In this document: positions 50,630 through 60,749 of the stretch, piece by piece
Layout of the letters: each line of letters starts with the position of its first letter
How positions within the stretch are numbered: the first letter of the stretch is position 1
Assembly: GCA_916610825.1 (NCBI GenBank)
Contig: OU744446.1
Coordinates: forward strand, 10,318,309-10,382,308
DNA from: Haliclystus octoradiatus
Taxonomy: Eukaryota > Cnidaria > Staurozoa > Stauromedusae > Haliclystidae
Length of the DNA: 64,000 nucleotides
Direction of reading: 5' to 3'
Position numbers and translations under genes: made by a program
The notes under the pieces: model-generated
Told to the model about the DNA's origin: nothing
Databases searched by the model: none
Seen by the model: only the letters and a program-made list of their open reading frames with translations

Positions 50630-51990
50630 TCTAGAACGTCGTTCGACATGCACACAGTTATTATCAACGTTTAATTTATGGTCGGAATCAATCAATTCCA
50701 GATAACTAACTGATACCGTCTATTTAGATTTTAGCAAGGCATTCAACACTGTATCCCACAAGAAGTTGATTGTCAAGCTACAAGCCTATGGTATAGATTT
50801 TGAGCTCCTTCAATGGATATCTTCGTTTTTAATTGGCCGCACTCAATCTGTATGCATTGAAAATATTTACTCTAAACCTTTAAACGTTGACAGTGGTGTA
50901 CCCCAGGGTTCTGTACTGGGCCCGCTGCTGTTTATATTATTTATAAATGACATTGTAAGCTGCCTTGAAGAAGATTGCCATATCAAATTGTTTGCAGATG
51001 ATGCAAAGATCTTTACTGCACGAGCTGACCAAAATTGCAATCTCCAGCAAACACTAGACAAGGTGGTAGCATGGGCTTTAACATGGCAGTTACGACTCGC
51101 CTTACACAAATGTTGCGTATTTTCTTTCGGAAATAATAAAGTGCCTCGAAAAGTGTTTAACTTGGAAGGAAAAGAGTTGCAATCCGTGGAAAGGATCAAA
51201 GATTTAGGAGTATTGTTTACTGCAGATTTCAAATCCTCAGCACATTGTGGTATGATTGCAGCAAAAGCAAAATCTAGGTCATATTTAATAAGAAAATGTT
51301 TCACAAGTAGAGATCCTTTTATTTTAACTAAAGCGTACAACGTATACGTAAGACCACTTTTGGAATCTGTGTCTCCAGTATGGTTCCCTTATTTAACAAA
51401 AGACATTATGAACATTGAAAAGGTGCAACGAACCTTCACTAGGCATATTTGCCACGTCAATCATGTTTACGGAAAGGCTTATCAAGATCGTTTAGTTTAT
51501 CTTGGCATTAGTTCTTTAGAATTAAGACGAATAAAACAAGATCTTATTATGATGTTCAAAATTATAAACAACCTCGTAGATTTAAATGTAACAGAATTCT
51601 GCAATTTTTCTAAGAATAAATACTCAATGCGAGGTAATTCCTTAAAGCTACAGCCAACAAACACGCTATCCTGTAAGCTAAATGTCACCAAATTTCAATT
51701 CGTTAATCGAGTAATTCCGTGGTGGAATGGTTTACCCGAACATACTGTCACAAGTAAAACATTACGATGCTTTAAATCAAAATTGGATGAACAAGATTTA
51801 AGTGCTTTATGCAAAGTCTATTAGTATTATTATGTATGAACTATATTCAATTAATTAACAACTTCTTTTCTACTTTTAATACCATTTGTATTTAAAGGAT
51901 ATATGTAAGTGAAAGTCAAGCTTTCCTTTATATTCCAGTCAATATTATATTTTTTGGCAAATAAACCAACAACAACAACTTATTTAGCAT
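50630..51990 (+). mobile_element. 5'-truncated LINE with reverse-transcriptase ORF (CR1/Jockey-like)
   Basis: The frame is open from 50706 to 51824 (about 373 codons). It includes VYLDFSKAFNTVSHKKL, VDSGVPQGSVLGPLLFILFI then NDI, and the catalytic LFADDAKIF, followed by the C-terminal region with RVIPWWNGLPEHTVTSK and a stop. Upstream the same frame continues degenerately (STCTQLLSTFNLWSESINSR, then a stop at 50703). No endonuclease domain is present. A 3' UTR of about 160 bp ends in AATAAACCAACAACAACAAC, a CAA-repeat tail. It is a dead-on-arrival 5'-truncated copy, but the retained ORF is intact, so the insertion is fairly recent. Confidence 0.9.
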
Positions 51991-52043
51991 CAACATTGAA
52001 GGGCTTCTACTCCAGGAAATACATTTAAATACTGAATATCGTC

Positions 52044-52431
52044 CGGGGGTAGCTCCATGAAGTAGGTTGACGGGGCTTATAGGAAAATAAAATGCACGGC
52101 GTTATAAATGGGGGGGGGGGTAACTTCCATTGCGCTTCGATGGGGTCGTTAAAATGGAACTTTGGCAGAATGACCATACAAATTTCTACATGATGAAAAA
52201 GATACCCCAAATATATTTTTATGAATGACAGATTAACCAAAACAAAGTGAAAAAAAAATTCATAGACAGAATTTGTTTTGCAGATTGAAAAAATTGCAAG
52301 AGCGTCAAAAGGATACCTCAAAACATTTTCGTGACTAAGCATACTCTAAAAAAATTTTTTTCGTTTTGAAAAGGTACCCTTTAATATTTAAACGTCCCCG
52401 TATACCAAAAGTATGGAAGTTACCCCCCGGG
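52044..52431. repeat. MITE copy, GGGGGTAGCTCCAT / ATGGAAGTTACCCCCC family
   Basis: It opens CGGGGGTAGCTCCATGAAGT and closes CCAAAAGTATGGAAGTTACC then CCCCGGG. The interior has GGGGGGTAACTTCCATTGCG, CTTCGATGGGGTCGTT and AAAGGTACCCTTTAATATTT. Relatives lie at 449-540 and 59095-59562. Confidence 0.7.
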
Positions 52432-52439
52432 TAAATATC

Positions 52440-54760
52440 TGAAGTGAAGAAAATAATGCACATAATAAACATAAAAATAACTCTGTATAATAATTAGAGG
52501 AATAAATTGACCAGCGGCCCTCGCACTCGGTCTTCAAAGGTGTGGGTGACGAACTGATACACCTGTGACTTGGGAAATGGCATTCACTTTCCAAGTTTGA
52601 GCCCGCAAGGCACGATGGTTAATTGTACGCCTTTCAATTGACACTTTTTTCTTCTGTTCTTCGATTGTCTCCAATTTGTTTTCTTTGTTTTCTAGAAAAC
52701 ATATGAACAAGACTAAAACACAAAATTGTACGATAGACCTAGCACCAGCATTCTGTTGAAATAAATTTATTTTAGTTAACCTATATCCTATGATGATAAA
52801 CCTTTGCTGTGTAGCGATTGGTTAATATTATAACTTATCGCTTCTGATTGGTTGTTAACAGAACAATCAATTGTCCCATCAATTGGTAATGGTAATGCGG
52901 CGATACCCGGCAAAAATTTAACCATGATTTAAATATATATTCCTAACTATGAAACCCATGTGAAATTCTAATTTGCTGTGCATTCAACATTCACTAATAT
53001 TTTACAGTTTCATAGTACGCAAGCTGTCCCGTAAGAAATGCTTATTTTTCGCTCTGACCTTCGCAGATTTTGGATCAGCATAATATTTTTATGTACATCA
53101 AGCAAATTGTCAATTAAAAAATTATAGGAAAAAGTTCCTAGCTGTTCTCTCATCACAATTAAACAAAGTTGTTCGTTATTTCTTTGCTTTTCAACTAATA
53201 TTCTCTATCGCGGTAATCCCCACTGCATTCGATTTTGCAAGATGGATCATCGTTTGTCCATGACAATCTCATCTGAGAATAAAAACAGAAATTAAAAATG
53301 TACCAACCATATGAAGATTCTAACTATCCTTCCATGGAAAAAGCAACTCATAGATTTTCATATGATTTTCAAACAGAATGGGATTAGCAACATAGACGTC
53401 CTGGATAGATAACAGTGTGTTTATGGAATTTTACATTCAGATACAATATTGGCTGAGCGATTATTATATATACCAGAGATGTACAGAGTCAGAAATTTTG
53501 ACTCCCAATCCGAAAAAAGTCCTCATAGAAGCGTTCGACTCCGAGTCCGGCTCAGAAAATGTAAGAAAAGTAGACTTCAACTCCGGCTTTGGCTCCAAAA
53601 TACTTCAAATAAACTCCTGTACAATCTACGAAAATGTATTAATTTATCAATGGAAAATTAAGCAAAAATAGGAGGAAAGTACAAAATAATTTAACATAAT
53701 CTGAAATGCGTAGCCAATCCTTAAATTCAACCACTATGTAGAACTATGCAGACATTTCTCAAAATTGGAATGATTATTTAGAAATTATCATAATTGTTTT
53801 TTAGCCTCCGATTCCTGTTCCTGACTGGCAAAAATTGTACTCCAATCCGGATCCTGTTGGAACGTGGATACTCCTGGCTGTTCTGTGAATTCTATGCTAA
53901 TAGTATATTGATGACTTGGTATATCATTTTCCATCAAAGTTGATGATAAAAATTGCAATCCAGCTGCATTTGATGTAAATTGAGTGATAAATATCATAGG
54001 ACAAAAGAATGCAATTAGGAATGTGCCTTTTGGTTCGTTTTCATCTTAAAGACGTGATGCTTGATAATATGTGATATATTAAATACAATCTTTCCATTCA
54101 CATTCTTTTCTTTTGGTTTCCTATGGTCTGTGGTCAATGTTGCAAGATGTGTTTCCTGTGAAATACGTCTCGACAAATAATGAACAAGAGAGGCAGTGTA
54201 TCTTTTGTCTGGCTTGACAATGTTTTGTAGTTATTTCTATGCATAAATTGTTGAGATAAATACAAACCGACAGTCACTATTATATAATAGTATTGATAGG
54301 ACAAGGTGCCAGGCAATTAATCCAATACAATCAAATAATAAACTAATGTTATCATTACCACTATTTTGCATATAAAGGTCATCATCTTGCAGCTTTTATT
54401 AAGGCCTTGAATCAATTAAAATATCATTTATCAACAAGGATACAGCGTCCAAGCCAACATGAATCGATATTACAAATCTAACCGAATTAATTAGCTGCTC
54501 AACGCAACCGCTACTATAGAAGTTATATTGATTTGGCATGGATGGGCCATATAATGTCATTGAGCTGCGGGTCAAGCTGCAAGGTCTTGGCTAAGCTAAC
54601 TTCAGCTTTACATTAATTTAAAATCAATTAGAGTGCTTATTAAGAACAAAACCAATAAAATTCTCAAAACACAATTCACATCTACAAACGAATTCCCTTT
54701 CCTGCAATTCCAAACGAGGTATATAGATTGCAGAGTGCATTGATATAATAAAGGATCAAT
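52440..54760. other. Gene-poor stretch
   Basis: No confident gene. A SINE-like patch at about 52505-52660 (AAGTTTGAGCCCGCAAGG resembles a B box) and a short region with repeated ACTCC/GGCTC motifs (53490-53600, also 53800-53880) were noticed. Neither was placed in a known family. Confidence 0.35.
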
Positions 54761-54764
54761 TATT

Positions 54765-54791
54765 AATCTGACGTCAAGGTGACGTCAGATT
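54765..54791. promoter_or_regulatory. Perfect palindrome with two consensus CRE sites
   Basis: AATCTGACGTCA, spacer AGG, TGACGTCAGATT: 12-bp perfect arms. TGACGTCA occurs at 54769-54776 and 54780-54787, about 115-130 bp upstream of the candidate start at 54901. An inverted CCAAT (ATTGG) lies near 54831. Confidence 0.6.
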
Positions 54792-54900
54792 GTTTGAAAA
54801 GTGAGAATGCGTTTGAATGGTCAATGATGATTGGATAATGAAATGATTGCGGCAATTAATAGTGGTCCGTTCAGCACATCGGTGTCGGTTATTGTGTAGA

Positions 54901-54992
54901 ATGCAAGAAACAGATAGTCAGAAAGAGAACGCCTCGGGGCATGCAAATATATCGGCAAGCGTATTATTTAAAGAAAGTTATGAGACGTCAAC
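54901..54992 (+). CDS. Candidate first coding exon of an unidentified gene
   Basis: ATG at 54901 opens 30 codons (MQETDSQKENASGHANISAS then VLFKESYETS) ending at AC|GTAAGT, a strong donor. It sits directly downstream of the double-CRE palindrome, as a first exon should. I found no partner exon. Joining it in phase to the candidate exon at 60587 hits a stop after 13 codons. No family recognised. Support is the donor, open frame and promoter context only. Confidence 0.4.
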
Positions 54993-54999
54993 GTAAGTT

Positions 55000-56527
55000 A
55001 ACACTATCAATATTATGCAGGTTTAATTATTATGTTATTATATTAAAGTTTATCAATATGGGTGTGTTTTTATTTGCAAATATCTAGGTTGATAGTAATT
55101 AATTGAACAGGTACATCAATAGAGTAGAAGGAACCAAAGAAAGATTACAATAATGATGCAGAAAAAAGAACAATTTCACAATGATCATTCAATGAAGACC
55201 AGTGAAATTAGTATGTATATATATTATATAAACTAATAATATGATATGAAGATACAAGGAAGGATAACATTTCTGATTGATTATTTCAAATAATTTATTT
55301 TTCATTTGAGATAAAACGTGAGTTCATGTTCCCCTGCTATCATACCTCCAATCAGTTAAATAGTTGTTAGGTCATTAGTGATTAGTGTGTTGTTGATCAA
55401 CAGTCGATTCCATTGATAAGCTTCAGCCAATGGCGCCACTATTGGAATTTCAATGATCCAAATAAACAAAATTAATTAGTGGTTTGTTTATGATTATAAT
55501 GAGAAGCCTAAGAAGAGAAATGGGAGAAACCGTGCATTACTGACGTGGAAGCAAGGCCTAGGAGTTCTAGCAAATAGCAATTCCATTTATTACAGATCAA
55601 TTATTCATCTTCTAAATACTATTCCTTGAAGTTTGTTCTGGTTATAAAGAAAGGATTACAGGGGAAATTGAATGTTTACTAATCAGCATAATTTTTATGG
55701 AATGATACGTTTTACTCAGAATGTTTGGATAAACTTAAACGAATCTTTCAAGCAAAGGGCCAGGCTATATAGTAAAGCTATTCCGATAATTACGAAGGGT
55801 GGAGATTTGGAAGGCAGTACAGTATTGGTTTTACATAATTGTTAAATAAGTCGTATGATTTGTTACAGTGAAAGAGGATATACCAAATGCAATGGAATTC
55901 ACGGTAAAACCCAACTAGGTAAAGCTAATTCGATCATGCCGCATCATAACTGGTATTTTCTAGGCTCGAAGTATATTTATAAATTATAATATAATTAACA
56001 CACAAAGTGAACTGACGAAGGACTCCAATATTGAAACTGAGAGTTTGACTTTGGACATATTCTGATATTTTGTGCCAAAAAACAAAGTGTGAAAGACGAG
56101 GAGATTATAAGAAGATTCCCATAAAATTCTGCAAGGAAATCTGCCGTGTTTAAAAAGGATATCTTCGGACTACTAAGAAGGTATACAGTAATTACAGTAT
56201 ATGTAGTACAAAAATGGCACATAAAATACATTAAAAAATTAAAACCGAAGAATCGAAATATATAGAGCTTATGATCTACAAACTTCAAACGATATTGGCC
56301 ATAAAATAATTAGTTGTACTTCTCTCAATTCTCATATGTATATAGTGCACGGAACTATGATGGAGCAGTTTATAGTTTGTATAACCATAATATAAATAAA
56401 GTATCACTTGCCAGTCGTCTATGATTGTTATAAACACAGTTCAATGAAAATTATAATACAATGTTAGTTGCATAGAGAGCATATAAGCAATTCATTGATA
56501 TTTAAGACTGACCTTGAAATTTAAACA
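55000..56527. other. AT-rich stretch, no gene recognised
   Basis: Only short chance ORFs; could be intron of the gene starting at 54901. Confidence 0.35.
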
Positions 56528-56943
56528 GTTGAGAACGGTCGTGGCTAGATCAGGGGTAACTCAAGGACATTTTATGATTTTTATCGATTCTTTTATTTGA
56601 GTATTAAATTCAGTTTTCAACCGATTTAAAAACTTCTTTTTGCATCTGGTACCTTTGTATATTTACCCCAAATCTACCATGTATAATTCAAAAATAAAAA
56701 AGCTATTGAACTTTTAACTAAACTTGATGATAAACCTTTTTGGCTGACTAAATTTATTGCAATAATTTTTTTATTTTTCATTTTATACGAGGTAGGTTTG
56801 TAGTAAATATATTTAGGCACAAGATGCAAAAGGAATTTTAAAAATGTTGGTTGAAAACAGAATTTAACACAAATAAAAGAAACAATAGAAAGTCATAAAA
56901 ATGTTCTTGAGTTACCCCTGATCTAGCCACGACCGTTGAGAAC
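56528..56943. mobile_element. 398-bp Mutator-like fold-back MITE with 9-bp target duplication
   Basis: The element 56537-56934 begins GGTCGTGGCTAGATCAGGGG then TAACTCAAG and ends with the inverse, CTTGAGTTACCCCTGATCTA then GCCACGACC. The arms continue with gaps for nearly the whole half-length. The 9-bp sequence GTTGAGAAC flanks both ends (56528-56536 and 56935-56943). Long inverted arms plus a 9-bp duplication point to the Mutator superfamily. No ORF. Confidence 0.85.
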
Positions 56944-57875
56944 ATTCACATATTGTGAGCATTCAAATGCTTACAAACATACTCTCCTTTTTATAAGCAA
57001 ACTGAACGAGGCTCAGATTCTGGAAAATTTAAGAAATAATATCAGATCTACATTTTCTACAAAAAATTACGAGCATAATAAGAACATTTCAGACTGAAAT
57101 TTCTAGAATATCCGAGCTTGTATTTTTCTTGAAATATTCAGGCTACATTTTAAATCCAAAACACCTTTTTTAATTCAAGAAAATTTTGGTCAATTCTCAG
57201 GGTAAATGTTTTATGTTGATATGAGCTTCAGAATGTTTATAACTTTGAATTTTGGTTTTCTTTGAATTCTTTCCTGAGAGTACTAAAGTATAAATGCATT
57301 GTTTTTCCTCGTACTCTATCTATAATTTGCATACTATATTATACGACTATGATAATATAATTTCACTATACAGTAACATGGACTAAAAATTTATTAATAT
57401 ATTACTAAACATTTTCTAATGTCTTTATAGTATTTGTATCGTGATGAATTTCAAAATGTTGAGCCTCATAAGGCTTTATTCATAATTCGTTGTTTATAAA
57501 TTTTTAAGCAATTTTACTTGAGAGCTTTACCTGTTATTGGAAATTATATTATAATTGTTGCAAAAAAGTGTTTCAATTGAAGGGATATACTATAATTGCA
57601 AGCAAATAAAATCTAGGTCATTTTTATCTATCGGCATTGATTCATTTTACCATGTCAATATCAGGTGCCAGTCTTCCCAGACTTTGAAAATAATTTGTAG
57701 CATTTTGCGTGCTTAACTAACTTTTGTGAGCGTAAGTTTTAGAAATATGAGAGCTAGATGATATATAGCTTTGATATTTATTTATTAAATAAATTTGAAA
57801 AAACTACACAGTAGTAGATTTTGCCAAATTTATGTACTTATTTCTATATTGCTATTCAATATTTCTATTTCATCA

Positions 57876-58032
57876 TGTACGTCAGAGATAAATAAAAAAC
57901 ACAGGTCCTTGCGACAGTTTCGATATAATCTTATCTCATTTTCAAATAATTGAGAATGAAATGCTTGAAAATGATATAAGATTATATCGAAATTGTTGCA
58001 AATACTTGTGTTTTTGATTTATCGTTGACCTA
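57876..58032. repeat. ~155-bp fold-back repeat
   Basis: GTACGTCAGAGATAAATAAA then AAACACAGG is inverted as CTTGTGTTTTTGATTTATCG then TTGACCTAC. The inner arms TTTCGATATAATCTTAT and ATAAGATTATATCGAAA pair perfectly. Confidence 0.8.
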
Positions 58033-58407
58033 CATAATTAAGTATAACCATAGTATCACGAATTGTATGCATATATTTCATGTTCCTAAAATGTTCACAA
58101 TGTAATACTTCAAACAGAACTAGAATAACGATTGAATTTCAGACAAGTTAAATTAAACACCAAAGCATGCTTGTACCAGTGCATAATGGTATAATTAAGA
58201 TTTATGTAAGAATTTTATGAGATTGCTCTATAAGGCCTTTAAAAATAAATAGATCTTTGTGGTACAATACAGTATTTAAAATCCCACCTGCACATGGGAT
58301 TAAACACAATTATTTTATAGAGATAAGAAAATGTAAATATAATGATATCCTAGATATTTCAATGAATTGGGTTTATCATACCATTTATAGCTGTTTTAAA
58401 ATACTTT

Positions 58408-58488
58408 TTAATCAAGTTCAAGTTCAACTAAGACTCCGCCGCAATCTTTAGGATGAAGAAATACAACAGGTTTACCATGAGCACCGAT
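58408..58488 (-). CDS. MCEE: Methylmalonyl-CoA epimerase, last exon
   Basis: After acceptor TTGTTACAG the minus strand reads IGAHGKPVVFLHPKDCGGVL then VELELD and stop. This is nearly the known C-terminus of MCEE (GAHGKPVIFLHPKDCGGVLVELE). It carries the end of the VOC-fold domain and the metal-ligand Glu of VELE. The enzyme converts (S)- to (R)-methylmalonyl-CoA in mitochondrial propionate breakdown. The remaining exons should lie at higher coordinates on this strand. I did not find them before 64000, so the intron exceeds 5.5 kb, or this is a processed or orphan piece. The acceptor and the undamaged frame favour a real terminal exon. Confidence 0.75.
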   Translation of the reverse strand: MGAHGKPVVFLHPKDCGGVLVELELD

Positions 58489-58489
58489 C

Positions 58490-59090
58490 TGTAACAAAAA
58501 AATCACACAAACACATCACGAAAAGTCTGTAAATCACGACACCATGAGTAAATCACGAGTAGTCAGTCATGTTTAACATGTTTCATGCATAGATTAATGT
58601 GTTAATCCTATGAATTTGCACGCTATTTTCCCATGGGAAAAAAATCCTTAAAACATTAGGGTTGAATATTGAGGGTCAGGGAAAAAAACTAAGATCAAGT
58701 TATATGTTATTAAAATTCGTAAACTTTTGACCTAAACGTATTTTAGTTGCATGTCAGTATTATATAGCATAATAATTTTAATAATCAGATGCTGAAAATT
58801 AAAAAGGGTTAATTCAGCTTGGGAAACATTTTACAGCGTCAAGATCTATAGTAACAATGGGACATATATACAGGATATTAGTCTTCAAATGACAAGAACA
58901 AGCCGACGCTTTAAGATCTACAGTATAACATTTATATATATATCCTATAGAAATCACATCACTTAAATCTCACAATTATAAATCCCTTATATATCATTTA
59001 TTATTTGACTTGAATTATTTAAATAAACCATCGATGCTGAGATTATTTTTGTTTGATGAACAAACTTTGAAATATTGCTGAGGGTGATGC
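58490..59090. other. Intronic/intergenic AT-rich DNA
   Basis: Nothing recognised; probably intron of MCEE. Confidence 0.35.
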
Positions 59091-59094
59091 AGAT

Positions 59095-59562
59095 GGGGGG
59101 CAAACCCGGAGGGTGGTTTCCATTGCGCTTCGACGGGGTTGTTCAAATAGAACTTTGGAAGGATGACAATAAAAAGTTTCTTAAGTAAAACAAAACAAAA
59201 TCAAGAAAAACAATTAATAATTGGACAAAAGTCAAAAAGTATACTTTTCGTGTCGAAGAAAAACCTAAATTTGTTCTGAATTTTGAAAAAGGTACCATTT
59301 CATCATCATCATCATATATTTATTCAGGGCCTGGTAAGACATACTAGTCTTGTTTTCACAGGGCTGATTACAAAATGCATACAATATAATAATTGAGAAT
59401 AATATTTAAGAATAAAATGTTAGTACAGTATTAGGAAATTTTACATTTATAAAAACTATACAAATTTACATAAGATAAGTATTATTTAATTAATGTTTTC
59501 TTCAGAAAGTTTTTTTCTTAATGTTTGAACGTTCTCGTATACCAAAATGGAAGCAGCTCCCC
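59095..59562. repeat. GGGGG...AACTTCC-family MITE split by a LINE 3' end
   Basis: It opens GGGGGGCAAACCCGGAGG then TTTCCATTGCGCTTCGACGG and closes CGTTCTCGTATACCAAAATG then GAAGCAGCTCCCC. The family order is interrupted at about 59297 by CATCATCATCATATATTTAT then TCAGGGCCTGG, a minus-strand LINE tail that runs to about 59500. Confidence 0.65.
59297..59500 (-). mobile_element. LINE 3' UTR/tail nested in the MITE
   Basis: On the minus strand, GTAATCAGCCCTGTGAAAAC, then GTCTTACCAGGCCCTGAATA, then AATATATGATGATGATGATG. This is a CR1-like 3' end with the (ATG)n tail seen elsewhere in the window. Confidence 0.6.
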
Positions 59563-60586
59563 TAACAAACGCATAGTACACTGAGCCATTTGCACTGCAA
59601 GAGTGAACATCTGTATAATGCTAAACCATGAATGGCCTATAGTCAGTACAACCGGTTTACCCAAGGTAGAAAAACAGCGCAACTATATCAAATCAATATA
59701 TCTTACTTAAATACCGTATTTGATGAAACGAGTAAGCCGCATATCATATCCGGGAAAATACAATCAAAATAAATCCGTTACACCCATTGTCTATTCTCAT
59801 TTAAGGTACTTCGACGAGTTAATTAGCGATAAAACAGCGAGAAACTATACTATTGGTCGATTAGCGATAATTGTGAAAACCTATTATAGCTACATAAACT
59901 GTCAGATAGGGTGTTGCAGATAGCATTCAGCTTTATGCTCACAATAGCAGATAAAAAGGAAGGAGTTGTTGTTTGAAATGGAACAACAGACCATTTAATG
60001 ATAGGCTACCCACAAATGTAACCCACTAACGGCCTAGACAACTATCATCTATGCTATCATTAAGTGCAGTTAAAACATGTGAAAAGTTCCGATTAATTAT
60101 GTACTGTAAATAGATACCATGGCAACTGAAGGAAGGGAGGAAAGAGACGGGTAACTCCTCTGTTACTCTGTGTTTACACCTTTACATCATTAATCTTATA
60201 TGGAATTTAAGTTACGGTTGTTTACAAGGGGATAACGAACACTAACATTGAAGTTAATTTCCGCAGCTTATTTAAGTCACGTATGATTCAAAGATAGTCA
60301 TTGTGTAGTAAAAATGACCACGCAGGCGCGGGGGAGAAAGCGTTAAAAAGACTGCACAGATATGTAGTATACTATAAACAATATTTAACGGATTGTCATG
60401 AACGTAAATAGGACCGATTATATAACTGACGTCATTAGAGACTGGATTTAATATAGAAAATGTTAACGCTAACTCAATTACCTATTGTGATAAGGAATGT
60501 CTCAAGCGATACACACTAAAAATAAGTTATTTTGAATTATATTAAGCAACCAGTTAATTAATTTGTCTTCGCTTTTCTACATTCAG

Positions 60587-60743
60587 TCTACCCAGAACAG
60601 CACGAGAAGCACTTCAAGATGACAGCTAAAAAAGAAGAACTAAATATGCATACTGTCAAATCGTTTTCACCCGTTAAAAGAGCGTGGAGAACCGGCATTT
60701 ATTTCCCATACACGAGATTCTACCTCAGAGAGCTGTACTACAG
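60587..60743 (+). CDS. Candidate coding exon of an unidentified gene
   Basis: A clean acceptor (TTTTCTACATTCAG) and donor (ACAG|GTAACA) bound an open frame. It contains an ATG at 60619 followed by 41 codons with balanced composition (MTAKKEELNMHTVKSFSPVK then RAWRTGIYFPYTRFYLRELY). The frame is also open before the ATG (YPEQHEKHFK), so it may be an internal exon or a first coding exon with spliced 5' UTR. I do not recognise the protein. The surrounding sequence is less repetitive than the rest of the window, as at gene starts. Confidence 0.35.
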
Positions 60744-60749
60744 GTAACA

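Noticed and set aside
50867-51340. 157-codon antisense ORF over the reverse transcriptase
   Set aside because: Shadow of the LINE coding strand.
52540-52700. Minus-strand frame ENKENKLETIEEQKKKVSIE after a TTTTCTAG acceptor
   Set aside because: Looks protein-like briefly, but runs into SINE-like sequence with no donor or conserved motif.
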